Below, in pieces: positions 46,030 to 55,049 of a stretch of DNA of 64,000 nucleotides. Source of the DNA: Nostoc sp. 'Peltigera membranacea cyanobiont' N6 (GTDB lineage Bacteria > Cyanobacteriota > Cyanobacteriia > Cyanobacteriales > Nostocaceae); contig NZ_CP026681.1 in the NCBI RefSeq assembly GCF_002949735.1, forward strand, positions 1,860,001 through 1,924,000, in the 5' to 3' direction. A model generated the notes under the pieces. It was not told the DNA's origin. It made no database searches and saw only the letters and a list, made by a program, of their open reading frames with translations. The first letter of the stretch is position 1, and every line of letters starts with the position of its first letter. A program made the translations under genes and the position numbers.

Positions 46030-46458
46030 CGGCTATTCACATCACACTTTTTAGTGAAGAATCGGGCGAATTACAATTTAGATGTTAGTCTTTCATCATT
46101 TTACTCATAAGCCAAAGCATAAATTAGCTATACTGAATTTTTTGCTCTAATTTATACTTAATCTTACTTTGCTATCAAAATTAGTTTGTTATTTTCGTCA
46201 CTTGTTTACAAAGGCATAAATTTCTTCCCTCTTCTCAAGAGCTTGTATTGTGTACATTTCTTCGTTCAGTAACTACGAACATAATTTGTACCAATGTGTT
46301 TATAAATACTAATTATCAAGAAGCAACAAATTTAATTTTTAACAATTTTACATATCCACAGATTCTGCAACAAACCAAAATATCTTCATTTAGGAAGATT
46401 TTCTAAATCTTATTGTCTGTTTTAATGGGCCGAGTGTTCCGTTGAGGTTAATTTCAGA
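46030..46458. other. Divergent promoter region
   Basis: About 430 AT-rich bases between the FHA-PBP gene and the Pro-rich protein gene, which point away from each other. No gene or recognisable operator was seen. Confidence 0.4.
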
Positions 46459-47157
46459 ATGATGGGAAAATCTCTGACCCTGATTGGTACAGCTTTATCT
46501 TTGGCTCTCACCACTAATATTGCTGTAGCCGAATCCAGTAAATCCCCCATAGCCCAATCCAGTAGCGAATCTACTAGTGCACCAACGGAAATCAAGATGT
46601 CGCCAGAAGGCATGAAAATTCTGTGCGAGTATTTCCCGCTTAACTCTCGCTGTCCCGGCGGTACAGCAGCCAACCCCAGCGCTCCTAGTAGCACTACAGT
46701 ACCAGCAGAAACCACACCTAGTAACAGCACCACTCCCGAAAGCACTCCAGCACCAGGAAGCATGACACCACCTGGATCTGTCAGCCCCGAAAGCACTCCA
46801 GCACCAGGAAGCGTTACCCCACCTGAACCTCCAGCACCAGGAAGCATGACCCCACCCGAACCTGGCGCTCCTAGCAACTTAACTCCAGCACCAGGAAGCA
46901 TGACCCCACCCGAACCTGGCGCTCCTAGCAACTTAACTCCAGCACCAGGAAGCATGACACCACCTGAACCTGGCGCTCCTAGCAACTTAACTCCAGCACC
47001 AGGAAGCATGACACCACCTGAACCTGGCGCTCCTAGCACCACTACCGTACCAGGAAGCTCAACTTCACCTGAACCTGGCACTCCTGGCAGCACTACCGCA
47101 CCAGGTGTAAACTCTCCCAGTACTCCAGGCTCTAGTACTCCTGCCACAGGTAATTAA
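46459..47157 (+). CDS. Secreted Pro-rich repeat protein
   Basis: A 232-residue protein with a signal peptide (MMGKSLTLIGTALSLALTT, cut near residue 26). Residues ~40-70 hold the only complex part, with two cysteines (ILCEYFPLNSRCPGG). The rest is low-complexity: APGSMTPPEP units, of which three full 18-residue copies (GAPSNLTPAPGSMTPPEP) occur in a row. It resembles a flexible wall-spanning or extracellular linker. I know of no function. The overlapping reverse-strand frame is a shadow of the repeats. Confidence 0.75.
   Translation: MMGKSLTLIGTALSLALTTNIAVAESSKSPIAQSSSESTSAPTEIKMSPEGMKILCEYFPLNSRCPGGTAANPSAPSSTTVPAETTPSNSTTPESTPAPGSMTPPGSVSPESTPAPGSVTPPEPPAPGSMTPPEPGAPSNLTPAPGSMTPPEPGAPSNLTPAPGSMTPPEPGAPSNLTPAPGSMTPPEPGAPSTTTVPGSSTSPEPGTPGSTTAPGVNSPSTPGSSTPATGN
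46740..47060 (+). repeat. 54-base in-frame tandem repeats
   Basis: Three full 54-base units start at 46864, 46918 and 46972, with a partial fourth at 47026 and shorter related copies (ccagcaccaggaagc) upstream from about 46747. Units differ by only one or two silent changes, so the array is recent or kept alike by recombination. Confidence 0.92.
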
Positions 47158-47333
47158 ATTAAAAGCTGGGGCATAATATGAATACTAATTTGCCATCAGC
47201 GATCGCCGGTGCATCTTGATTTTCTGCACCAGTTATATAAAACTGGTGTAGGATGCAAATGAAATAAAAATCTTTGGAATCTTATAGATAAAGTCTTCGC
47301 ATATAAGACTGAGCAAGGGTTTCATTAATCAAT

Positions 47334-47358
47334 AGCCTGGGATGAATCATCCCAGGCT
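47334..47358. terminator. Bidirectional hairpin between convergent genes
   Basis: agcctgggatga and tcatcccaggct pair perfectly over 12 bases around a single nominal loop base. It is followed on the plus strand by taatagttt. It lies between the Pro-rich protein gene and lspA, which converge here. Confidence 0.7.
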
Positions 47359-47435
47359 TAATAGTTTAACGAGAAAGGCTCAAGGCAGAGGGCATTTTTA
47401 GGCAGAGGAATACTACCCTCTAGCTCCTACCTGAT

Positions 47436-47912
47436 TCACTGCGACCTACCAGTTGAAGTCGGTGTTTTTTCCAAGGAAGCAATTAATAGGCAAACAATAC
47501 CGATACTAATAAATGAATCTGCCACATTAAATACAGCAAAGTTAATCAGGCGAAAATCAAGAAAATCAACAACGTATCCTAATACAAAGCGATCGATACC
47601 GTTGCCCATAGCTCCACCTAAAATCAAGCCATAGCCCAACTGATCCCACAAATTTAACGTTGGGCCAAACAAGGCCAAAGCTATCAATACTAAACTGACT
47701 CCTAAAGATAGCCAGCGCAACCACTCGACTTTTCCACTTAATAGACTAAAAGCGGCACCAGTGTTAGTCACATAGGTGAAGTGAAATATCCCAGGTAAGA
47801 GTGGTAGTGTCTGCCCCAAGCTAAAAGTTTGCACCACCCAGTATTTTGTTATTTGGTCTAAGAAAAAAGCTATGAAGGCAGCAATCCAGAAAAGGCGATT
47901 TTTTAAACGCAT
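47436..47912 (-). CDS. lspA: Lipoprotein signal peptidase (signal peptidase II)
   Basis: A 158-residue inner-membrane aspartyl protease with four hydrophobic segments. The catalytic Asp residues are visible in GNGIDRFVLGYVVDFLDF and FNVADSFISIG, with N-terminal DQITKYWV. It cleaves diacylated prolipoproteins just before the lipid-bearing Cys; PstS in this window is a likely substrate. It lies downstream of bioY on the same strand. Confidence 0.95.
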   Translation of the reverse strand: MRLKNRLFWIAAFIAFFLDQITKYWVVQTFSLGQTLPLLPGIFHFTYVTNTGAAFSLLSGKVEWLRWLSLGVSLVLIALALFGPTLNLWDQLGYGLILGGAMGNGIDRFVLGYVVDFLDFRLINFAVFNVADSFISIGIVCLLIASLEKTPTSTGRSQ

Positions 47913-48012
47913 GAAACTAGGGGCTAAGGACTAAGGACTAAGGACTAGGGACTAGGTAGAAGAATTTTAAACTTTAAATAAATTTCTAGCCCCTAGCCTC
48001 TAGCCCCTTGAT
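47913..48012. repeat. Inverted heptamer-rich block between bioY and lspA
   Basis: Repeated aaggact 7-mers on the left and tagcccctagcctctagcccc on the right make a partly inverted block. It separates the bioY stop from the lspA start, so an mRNA across it could fold. Confidence 0.65.
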
Positions 48013-48014
48013 AA

Positions 48015-48602
48015 CTAATAAAACATTAAGTGACGCAATATATATGCTATTACAGTAACGGCACAGACCACACTTAATTGCCCTGGTAGTGCAAACCAAG
48101 AGTATCTAAGGATTGCTTGCATCAAAGGTAGATTTTCTGTGCCTTTCCACTGAAAAATATAGCTAATAATCAAATAAGTGATACCGCATAGATGGAGGGT
48201 TAACAAGCCACAGATGCAACTAAAAGCGAGAGTTTCTAGTCGAGGTCTAGCTTTAAAGGCAAACAAGCCACAAATCCAAGCTCCAGGAATAAAGCCTAGT
48301 AGATAGCCAAACTGAGATAACTTAACATAACCAATACCTCCGCCATCGGCAAATACAGGTAATAAGGTTAGTCCCATCACTAAATAGGCTATTTGCGAGA
48401 GCGCACCGGCATTTTTGCCCCCTAAACAACCTACCAACAGTACTGCGCCAATTTGAAAAGTGACACCTAAAGAAAAAGTCTGAATTCCGTGCTTACTCCA
48501 ATTCCAAGGAAAGGTGATGCCATAGGCTTCTAGGAAGGTGCCACCCATTGTCAGGAGTAAGCCAATCATAGACCATAGTAATTGATTGGAAGCAGCAAAC
48601 AT
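48015..48602 (-). CDS. bioY: Biotin transporter BioY
   Basis: A 195-residue membrane protein with about six hydrophobic segments. The family pattern FGYLLGFIPGAWICGLF, preceded by LPVFADGGGIGYVKLS, is clear. BioY is the substrate-binding (S) component of ECF biotin transporters and may work alone or with shared EcfA/T. No EcfAT genes are near. Pairing with lspA recurs in Nostoc-type genomes as I recall; lspA lies 103 bases downstream. Confidence 0.88.
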   Translation of the reverse strand: MFAASNQLLWSMIGLLLTMGGTFLEAYGITFPWNWSKHGIQTFSLGVTFQIGAVLLVGCLGGKNAGALSQIAYLVMGLTLLPVFADGGGIGYVKLSQFGYLLGFIPGAWICGLFAFKARPRLETLAFSCICGLLTLHLCGITYLIISYIFQWKGTENLPLMQAILRYSWFALPGQLSVVCAVTVIAYILRHLMFY

Positions 48603-49276
48603 TTATCAGGCAACCAGGGAAAGGCAAAAGGGAAAATCAACAGCAACTAGTATGTTCATTAGTATTGAAATGAAATTTGTGCTGACACCTCTAAGAATTA
48701 GCATATTTTTTTTTGCCTTTTTGGTATGTAACTCTTCAGTTCTGCAAATTATCGCTTAGGTGTCTATAGCTGTAATTTTATTGACTGAAGCCTAGTCTGA
48801 TTCTGGTATTTGACCTAATACGCAGTAAAGTTAGCAAAATTTAGTATTTAAACTAAGTTTTTCGATTCAGCGCCAACTTATGCTAAAAAATGTTAAAGAC
48901 AGTTCTTTAATTCACGATTTTTTAGCGATCGCTCTGCCTACTCTCCATAAAATAGGCAATTGACGGTTTTTCTTCTACTTTTTCTAAACTTAGATTGTTT
49001 AGTTATGACTTTTATCCTACTTAGACCTCTAAGCAGCAAGAACTTTTATCGGTTCTCAAATTTATTTTAAGTTTTACATATTACCACAATTTGTCATTTT
49101 TTATCACTGGACTAACAAAGCTACACTAAAATAATAAAGTTTAGTAAATATATGCAACCAGCTTACCGTGGTACTATTTGTAACGTCTGACTAGCAATAG
49201 CAGTATAAATTTTATCAAGCAAAAGTAGAAACGAGTGTTTGTTCTTCATCAAAAAAAAACAAGCATTTTTTACTTT
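48603..49276. other. Intergenic region between bioY and the Pho box
   Basis: About 670 AT-rich bases between the divergent bioY and pst genes. No coding frame or RNA gene was recognised. The pst promoter lies at its right end. Confidence 0.4.
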
Positions 49277-49306
49277 GTTAACCTATCCTTTACCTTGACA
49301 TTCATT
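49277..49306 (+). promoter_or_regulatory. Pho box upstream of pstS
   Basis: Three 8-base direct repeats with 3-base spacers: gttaacct (49277-49284), ctttacct (49288-49295) and cattcatt (49299-49306). This matches the cyanobacterial SphR/PhoB-type box (PyTTAAPyPy(T/A) at 11-base period); the third repeat is the weakest. It lies about 60 bases before the pstS start and predicts induction under phosphate limitation. Confidence 0.75.
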
Positions 49307-49363
49307 CTTTAGGGGTATCCTTAGAAGCGCTCACCTGAAAAGTTACCCAAACTATTGATAGCG

Positions 49364-50545
49364 ATGCCCTCACCTCTTAGTGTAATAAAAATTCATCGCC
49401 TCACAGCTTCAATTTCAGTGTTAGCACTGACATTCAGCCTAGCTGCATGTGGTGGCGGACAGCAAAACCCAGATAATACGGCCACCAAGGAGACTCCTTC
49501 TGGCACTGCTACAGATACTACTGCCTCCAGCACAACCAAATTAGATTTGGGTGGAAATATCAAGTTAAGCGGGGCTGGTGCATCTTTTCCAGCACCATTG
49601 TATGATACATGGTTTACGGATCTAAACAAAAAATATCCAAATCTGCAAGTTGACTATGCCTCAGTTGGTAGCGGTGCTGGAGTTGAGCAATTTATCAAAG
49701 GCACTGTAGACTTTGGTGCTAGCGATGTTGCCATGAAGGATGAAGAAATCCAGAAGGTACCAGCAGATAAAGGCGTTATTTTACTGCCTGTAACAGCTGG
49801 TAGCATCGTCCTAGCTTACAACTTACCAGATGTTGCAGAACTAAAGCTGCCACGAGCCGTTTATGCTGATATTCTACTAGGCAAAATCACCTCTTGGGAC
49901 GATGCCCAAATTGCCAAGGCTAACCCAGGTGCAAAGCTTCCTAAACAGGCAATCACAGTTGTTTATCGTTCAGATGGTAGCGGAACAACAGGTGTGTTTA
50001 CAAAACACCTCAGTGCTATTAGCCCAGAGTGGAAGACTAAAGTTGGTGAAGGCAAAACTGTCAATTGGCCTAAGGGAGTTGGTGCTAAGGGTAATGAAGG
50101 TATTACCGCTCAAATCCAACAAACACAAGGTTCTATTGGTTATGTCGAGTACGGCTATGCCAAACAAAATAGTCTCAAGTTTGCTGCTTTGGAAAACAAA
50201 GGCGGTAAATTTATTGTACCTAGTGAAGAGTCAGCCTCTAAAACTCTGGCATCAGTAACTCTACCTCCCGATCTCCGCGTCTTCATTTCCGATCCAGAAG
50301 GGGCTGATTCCTATCCCATCGTCACTTACACCTGGATTTTGGCTTACAAGAAATATCCCAATGCGGCAAAAGCTAAGGCAGTTGAAGCTGCGATCGAATA
50401 CGCTTTAACTGAGGGTCAAAAACAGGCCACGACATTAGGATATGTTCCTCTACCTCAAAACGTGATCGCAAAGGTGGCTGCTGCAGCCGATCAAATTAGT
50501 CCAGAGTATAAAATCTCTGTTGCTGGTACTAGCGCTACCAAGTAG
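49364..50545 (+). CDS. pstS: Phosphate ABC transporter substrate-binding lipoprotein
   Basis: A 393-residue phosphate-binding lipoprotein from ATG 49364 (a TTG at 49355 adds three residues). The lipobox LAAC places the lipidated Cys at residue 29. A Ser/Thr-rich linker precedes the binding protein, with SGAGASFPAPLYDTW, GSGAGVEQFIKGTVDFGASDV and YRSDGSGTTGVF, the phosphate-contact loops. It captures phosphate for PstCAB. A Pho box lies upstream. A hairpin follows before pstC. Confidence 0.95.
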   Translation: MPSPLSVIKIHRLTASISVLALTFSLAACGGGQQNPDNTATKETPSGTATDTTASSTTKLDLGGNIKLSGAGASFPAPLYDTWFTDLNKKYPNLQVDYASVGSGAGVEQFIKGTVDFGASDVAMKDEEIQKVPADKGVILLPVTAGSIVLAYNLPDVAELKLPRAVYADILLGKITSWDDAQIAKANPGAKLPKQAITVVYRSDGSGTTGVFTKHLSAISPEWKTKVGEGKTVNWPKGVGAKGNEGITAQIQQTQGSIGYVEYGYAKQNSLKFAALENKGGKFIVPSEESASKTLASVTLPPDLRVFISDPEGADSYPIVTYTWILAYKKYPNAAKAKAVEAAIEYALTEGQKQATTLGYVPLPQNVIAKVAAAADQISPEYKISVAGTSATK

Positions 50546-50618
50546 CTTCAGCTAAGACATGAGACATTCCTAGACAATAATTTTTAGGCTGGTTACAAAA
50601 CTAGTTTAAAAAGACTAT

Positions 50619-50649
50619 GAGGCAACAATTTTGTTGAGATGGTTGCCTC
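50619..50649 (+). other. Hairpin in the pstS-pstC gap
   Basis: gaggcaac and gttgcctc form a perfect 8-base-pair stem with a 15-base loop, 74 bases after the pstS stop. Such structures often leave pstS transcripts in excess of the permease genes; that role is inferred. Confidence 0.55.
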
Positions 50650-50688
50650 CCATATCTTCCTCTGATTTAATTGTGAAAGTCGGTAGTC

Positions 50689-51639
50689 ATGACTACAAAT
50701 TCTCAAAATCTTTCATCAGCGACAAAAAATCGCACTGATGTAGAAAAGTCCCTAGATCGGGGTTTTATTTGGCTTACTAAAATTTTTGCCTTTGGGGTTG
50801 CTGCCACTTTATTATGGATCGGCTTACAAGTTGCGATCGCTTCTTGGCCTGCCATCCAAAAATTTGGTGCAAGCTTCTTAGCCAACACCACTTGGAACCC
50901 AGTTAATGATACCTACGGGGTGCTACCTCAAATTTATGGAACTCTCTTGAGTTCTTTTATCGGTTTACTGATAGCTGTACCGATTGGAGTTGGTACAGCT
51001 ATTATCCTCAGCGAGGATTTTTTACCCGCTAAAGTGAAATTGGTATTAGTTTTTGCGGTAGAACTACTCGCAGCTATTCCCAGCGTTGTCTATGGTGTGT
51101 GGGGTATTTTCGTTTTAGTGCCTCTCATAACTAACTTGGGAAAATGGCTCAATACTTACTTTGGCTGGATACCATTTTTTAGCACCCCCCCTACAGGGCC
51201 AGGAATGTTGCCGGCAGGTGTCATTTTAGCGATTATGACTTTGCCCATCATCACAGCCCTATCACGCGATGCCTTAATTTCTATACCCCCCAGTTTGCGC
51301 CAAGCCGCCGTAGGATTAGGAGCAACCCGTTGGGAAACGATTTTGCAAATTCTGATTCCAGCCGCCTTTTCAGGGATAGTTAGTGCTGTGATGTTGGCAC
51401 TCGGCCGGGCAATGGGAGAAACAATGGCTGTAACAATGTTGATTGGTAATTCCAACAACATTAGTATCTCGCTGTTAGCACCAGGCAATACGATTTCTTC
51501 TCTACTGGCAAATCAATTTTCAGAAGCCAGTGGGTTGCAAGTTTCGGCTTTAATGTACGCTGCTTTAGTTCTATTCTTCTTGACTTTAGTAGTCAATATC
51601 ATGGCCGAGTTTATCGTTCTGAGAGTCAAGCGACTGTAG
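50689..51639 (+). CDS. pstC: Phosphate ABC transporter permease PstC
   Basis: A 316-residue membrane permease with about six hydrophobic segments. The cytoplasmic coupling loop is GLGATRWETILQILIPAAFSGI (EAA-type), and the PstC-like PSVVYGVWGIFVL is present. It forms the channel with PstA and couples to PstB. The gene begins 143 bases after pstS and ends 19 bases before pstA. Confidence 0.94.
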   Translation: MTTNSQNLSSATKNRTDVEKSLDRGFIWLTKIFAFGVAATLLWIGLQVAIASWPAIQKFGASFLANTTWNPVNDTYGVLPQIYGTLLSSFIGLLIAVPIGVGTAIILSEDFLPAKVKLVLVFAVELLAAIPSVVYGVWGIFVLVPLITNLGKWLNTYFGWIPFFSTPPTGPGMLPAGVILAIMTLPIITALSRDALISIPPSLRQAAVGLGATRWETILQILIPAAFSGIVSAVMLALGRAMGETMAVTMLIGNSNNISISLLAPGNTISSLLANQFSEASGLQVSALMYAALVLFFLTLVVNIMAEFIVLRVKRL

Positions 51640-51658
51640 CTTAGTTTTGGATTGAATT

Positions 51659-52540
51659 ATGACTTCTAGTTTTCCAGAGCGCAGTTTAATTCGCGCTCCC
51701 ATGTCTCAAAGGACACTGTTTAATACTGTAATGACTGTGGCTGCATTTATCTGTGGAGTATTGGCTCTTGTGCCTTTGCTAGCAGTCCTTTCTTACGTCA
51801 TTATTCAAGGTTTTAGCAGTTTGAATCCTAGCATCTTTTTTGAACTGCCACCCAAAGCTTTACAAAAGGGAGGGGGCTTTGGTAATGCAATCTTGGGCAC
51901 ACTATTAATGGTAGGAATTGCTGCCGTGATTAGTATCCCATTTGGGATTTTAGCGGCAATTTACATCACAGAATTTAGCTCGGCTAATGTTGCAAGATGG
52001 GTACGTTTTGCAGCTAACGTCTTGAGTGGAGTCCCCTCAATCATTGCTGGGGTATTTGCATACGGGATTGTGGTTTTGACACTGGTTAAGTTAAACTTAG
52101 GATCGTATTCTGCTCTCGGTGGAGGGTTTGCGCTGGCAATTTTGATGTTGCCAATTATTGTCCGAACCACTGATGAAGCCTTGCAGTTAGTATCGCAAGA
52201 TTTGCGGCAAGCATCTGTAGGGTTAGGAGCAACAAACTTTCAAACAGTAAGTCAAGTAGTTTTGCCAGCAGCTTTACCTGCAATTGTAACTGGGGCAACG
52301 CTAGCGATCGCCAGAGCATCTGGAGAAACCGCACCTTTACTATTTACCGCCCTGTTTTCCAATTTTTGGCCTGGTAGCTTATTTGAACCCACAGCTTCCC
52401 TTGCTGTTTTGGTTTACAAATATGCTATTTCTCCCTTTAAAAATTGGCAATCACTAGCTTGGGCAGCATCTTTGATTTTAGTCTTGATGGTTCTAATCAC
52501 AAGTATCATCGCTCGCTGGGCAACTCGCAAGAAAGCTTAG
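51659..52540 (+). CDS. pstA: Phosphate ABC transporter permease PstA
   Basis: A 293-residue membrane permease with about six hydrophobic segments, the PstA-type GVPSIIAGVFAYGIVVL and the coupling loop GLGATNFQTVSQVVLPAALPAI. It starts 19 bases after pstC stops. An internal Met at residue 15 (MSQRTLFN) is an alternative start. It forms a heterodimeric channel with PstC. Confidence 0.94.
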   Translation: MTSSFPERSLIRAPMSQRTLFNTVMTVAAFICGVLALVPLLAVLSYVIIQGFSSLNPSIFFELPPKALQKGGGFGNAILGTLLMVGIAAVISIPFGILAAIYITEFSSANVARWVRFAANVLSGVPSIIAGVFAYGIVVLTLVKLNLGSYSALGGGFALAILMLPIIVRTTDEALQLVSQDLRQASVGLGATNFQTVSQVVLPAALPAIVTGATLAIARASGETAPLLFTALFSNFWPGSLFEPTASLAVLVYKYAISPFKNWQSLAWAASLILVLMVLITSIIARWATRKKA

Positions 52541-52598
52541 TGACGTAGCATCTACATGGCGGATTTGTATCGCTAAAACTAATACTGCACTTAATTAT

Positions 52599-53405
52599 AT
52601 GGCTACCAATGTTAGCACAGTGAATGATACTCAAACCGTTTTACGCACCGAAAACCTCAACGTTTACTACGGCAAATTTCTAGCCTTGCAGAATATTTGG
52701 CTAGATATACCAAAAAATCAGGTGACAGCCTTTATCGGCCCTTCTGGTTGTGGTAAAAGTACGTTGCTGCGATGCTATAACCGCCTCAATGACCTGATTG
52801 AGTCATTTCGGGCAGAAGGTAAAATACTTTTTTACGATAAAAATTTGTATGCATCCGACATCGATCCTGTAGAAGTGCGTCGGAGAATTGGGATGGTGTT
52901 TCAAAGACCAAACCCATTTCCAAAATCAATTTATGACAACATTGCTTTTGGAGCCAAAATCAATGGCTACAAAGGTAATATGGATGAATTAGTAGAACGG
53001 AGTTTGCGGCAAGCGGCTTTGTGGGACGAAGTAAAAGATAAACTGCGACAAAGTGGTTCCTCTCTATCTGGTGGACAACAACAAAGATTATGTATTGCTC
53101 GTGCGATCGCAGTCCAACCTGAAATTATCTTAATGGATGAACCTTGCTCCGCTCTCGATCCCATTTCCACGTTGCGGGTTGAAGAACTCATTCACCAACT
53201 TAAAGAGCAATATACCATTGTTATCGTTACCCATAATATGCAGCAAGCAGCGCGGGTTTCTGACAAGACAGCCTTTTTTAATGTCAAAACTACTGAAAAT
53301 GGAGGTCGTAACGGCTACATGGTAGAGTACGAAGCAACAGAACTAATTTTCAACAATCCTCAGCAGCAAGATACCAAAGATTACGTTAGCGGCAGGTTTG
53401 GATAA
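52599..53405 (+). CDS. pstB: Phosphate ABC transporter ATPase PstB
   Basis: A 268-residue ABC ATPase: Walker A GPSGCGKST (near 47-55), Q-loop in VFQRPNPFPKS, signature LSGGQQQR, Walker B IILMDEP, then HNMQQAARVSD. The PNPFPKSIYDN segment is diagnostic for PstB among ABC proteins. It powers phosphate import with PstCA. It is the last gene of the cluster; no phoU follows. Confidence 0.96.
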   Translation: MATNVSTVNDTQTVLRTENLNVYYGKFLALQNIWLDIPKNQVTAFIGPSGCGKSTLLRCYNRLNDLIESFRAEGKILFYDKNLYASDIDPVEVRRRIGMVFQRPNPFPKSIYDNIAFGAKINGYKGNMDELVERSLRQAALWDEVKDKLRQSGSSLSGGQQQRLCIARAIAVQPEIILMDEPCSALDPISTLRVEELIHQLKEQYTIVIVTHNMQQAARVSDKTAFFNVKTTENGGRNGYMVEYEATELIFNNPQQQDTKDYVSGRFG

Positions 53406-53507
53406 GTCGATAGATATTACACATTGTTGATGTAAGAGCATTGAGGGATACTCGGAAATTAAAGCTGTGCGATATTCCTCTAGTTTTTCATTTGTTTGCC
53501 AAGATTA

Positions 53508-53545
53508 GCGTAGGCATAGCCCGCCGCAGGCATCGCTTGAGCGAT
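53508..53545. repeat. GC-rich dispersed repeat
   Basis: gcgtaggcatagcccgccgc and following bases resemble the repeat at 34196-34290. It lies between pstB and the tRNA gene. Confidence 0.5.
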
Positions 53546-53605
53546 TACGGCTGTTTCTCGATCGAGAAAAACAATAATAAGGTTATTTAACATAAAGCTT
53601 GGTTA

Positions 53606-53629
53606 AGTGGGTGGTTTACCACACCCACT
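53606..53629. terminator. Hairpin downstream of pstB
   Basis: agtgggtg and cacccact form a perfect 8-base-pair stem with an 8-base loop. It lies about 200 bases after pstB; it could terminate the pst transcript or the tRNA read from the other strand. Confidence 0.45.
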
Positions 53630-53700
53630 CCAAAAATCTAAAGCAAAATATTAGGTGTATTTACACCGTGCTTCAGTTTTGGACTTCAGACTTTTTTAAA

Positions 53701-53770
53701 GCGGGTGGCGGGAATCGAACCCGCATTAATAGCTTGGAAGGCTATAGTTTTACCACTAAACTACACCCGC
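53701..53770 (-). tRNA. tRNA-Gly (UCC)
   Basis: The reverse complement folds as a complete tRNA: acceptor arms gcgggtg/cacccgc pair over 7 bases, the T arm gcggg-ttcgatt-cccgc is perfect, and the anticodon stem atagc/gctat encloses loop cttccaa with anticodon TCC. It decodes GGA and wobble glycine codons. CCA is not encoded, as usual in cyanobacteria. Confidence 0.97.
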
Positions 53771-53820
53771 AACTTTCCAACTTATTAAGTATAACATAGC
53801 TTTTAGAAAAATTCAAGCAT

Positions 53821-54981
53821 CTAGTTAGAATTAGCAGGCTGGATTTTGATTCGTACAAACAAATTACTCAAATCTGGTTTTTTACCATCGTTGTTGTGAG
53901 CGGCAAGAAAGTTTTCTGTTTTGAAAACATCATTAAGAACTCGCTCGTATGTGGTTTTTTCAGTTTGTAGTGTTGTTGGTTCTATTTCTAGAACTACAGC
54001 CTGTTGAAACTTGCCATTGCGATCGATTATTAAACTAACAAGCATCTGTGCAGGCTTAATTTCGGAATCGCCAGGTAGAAAACTTGAGTCTAATTGTTTT
54101 GCGTTGCTTCCCGTGTATGAAGCGATAACATCGGGTAAAGCATCTTGTCGAAATCCTCTTGTTTGTATAAATTTAATCATTTCATTTCTCAGCAGAGGAG
54201 CTACTATTGCTACCGATGCTCCCCCAGTCGGAGTTGATGGAGTTTCTCTAGTCGAAGGTGGTGGAGTTTCCCTAGCTGGAGTTGGTGAAGTTTCTCCAGT
54301 CGGAGTTGGTGGAGTTGATGGAATACCTGTTGGTAGTGCCGTTCCCTTTCCCAGTGTGATTTCTTGACGGCGTTTCCAAGGTAGATTACCGACTGGAACC
54401 GTAGGTGTTGGCGTAACTATAGGTTTGGGTGTGGCGATCGCTTTTGGTGTAACTGTAGGTTTGGGTGTGGCGATCGCTTTTGGTGTAACTGTAGGTTTGG
54501 GCGTGGCGATCGCTTTTGGTGTAACTGTAGGTTTGGGCGTGGCGATCGCTTTTGGTGTAACTGTAGGTTTTGGTGTGGATGCAGGAATTCTCTGTTGTCT
54601 ATTAGGTTGAGAGGCGTAAATTCGACTCTTTTGCTGGAAATTATCAGCAGAATTTATTGCCCCAAAATCTTCATTTCTGGGCTGAGTTCGTGCTGTTTGT
54701 GCTGAAACAGACTTTTGAGTTGTGGATGCTGGCTTTGGCGAAACTCTTTTGTCCGTGGATTTTATTTCAGGAGGAATGTCTATCAATTCAACAGGAACAG
54801 CTGATTGGCTTTGCTGGGGAAACCACAGACTAAATCCATTAGATGAGCGTATTAGCCAGAACGCCAGCAAGTGCAGAGAGACTGAACCGATAACGACAGA
54901 AATCCACAAACCTGGTGGATCAGTGTGTCGCCTCCAGACTTTGGCTGGAATTGGAGTTTTGTCTGCAACCGATGGTGTCAT
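53821..54981 (-). CDS. TonB-like protein with repeated Pro-rich linker
   Basis: A 386-residue protein. One membrane segment lies at ~25-44, followed by a short PVELIDIPPE motif typical of TonB-type proteins. Residues ~130-185 are repeats of a 12-residue unit (ATPKPTVTPKAI), then more Pro/Thr-rich sequence. The C-terminal domain (~265-380, with MLVSLIIDRNGKFQQAVVLE) fits a TonB-like fold. Energy transduction to outer-membrane receptors is possible but no ExbB, ExbD or receptor gene is near. The linker would span the periplasm. Confidence 0.68.
   Translation of the reverse strand: MTPSVADKTPIPAKVWRRHTDPPGLWISVVIGSVSLHLLAFWLIRSSNGFSLWFPQQSQSAVPVELIDIPPEIKSTDKRVSPKPASTTQKSVSAQTARTQPRNEDFGAINSADNFQQKSRIYASQPNRQQRIPASTPKPTVTPKAIATPKPTVTPKAIATPKPTVTPKAIATPKPTVTPKAIATPKPIVTPTPTVPVGNLPWKRRQEITLGKGTALPTGIPSTPPTPTGETSPTPARETPPPSTRETPSTPTGGASVAIVAPLLRNEMIKFIQTRGFRQDALPDVIASYTGSNAKQLDSSFLPGDSEIKPAQMLVSLIIDRNGKFQQAVVLEIEPTTLQTEKTTYERVLNDVFKTENFLAAHNNDGKKPDLSNLFVRIKIQPANSN
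54425..54580 (-). repeat. Four 36-base repeats each carrying HIP1
   Basis: The octamer gcgatcgc lies at 54434, 54470, 54506 and 54542, exactly 36 bases apart, in nearly identical units that encode the 12-residue Pro/Lys/Thr repeat of the TonB-like protein. The reading frame stays open throughout. Confidence 0.95.
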
Positions 54982-55049
54982 ATTATATAAACTGGATATG
55001 ATTAGGCACTCTTACTCATTGCTAATGCTTTAAAATACCAGTCTAAATT

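Noticed and set aside
46422..47147. 241-codon minus-strand frame over the Pro-rich gene
   Set aside because: The opposite strand has a signal peptide and sensible start; this frame mirrors its repeats.
54425..54580. 36-base periodic repeats resembling a CRISPR array
   Set aside because: The units are contiguous with no unique spacers, keep an open reading frame and encode a regular Pro/Lys/Thr repeat; no cas genes are near.
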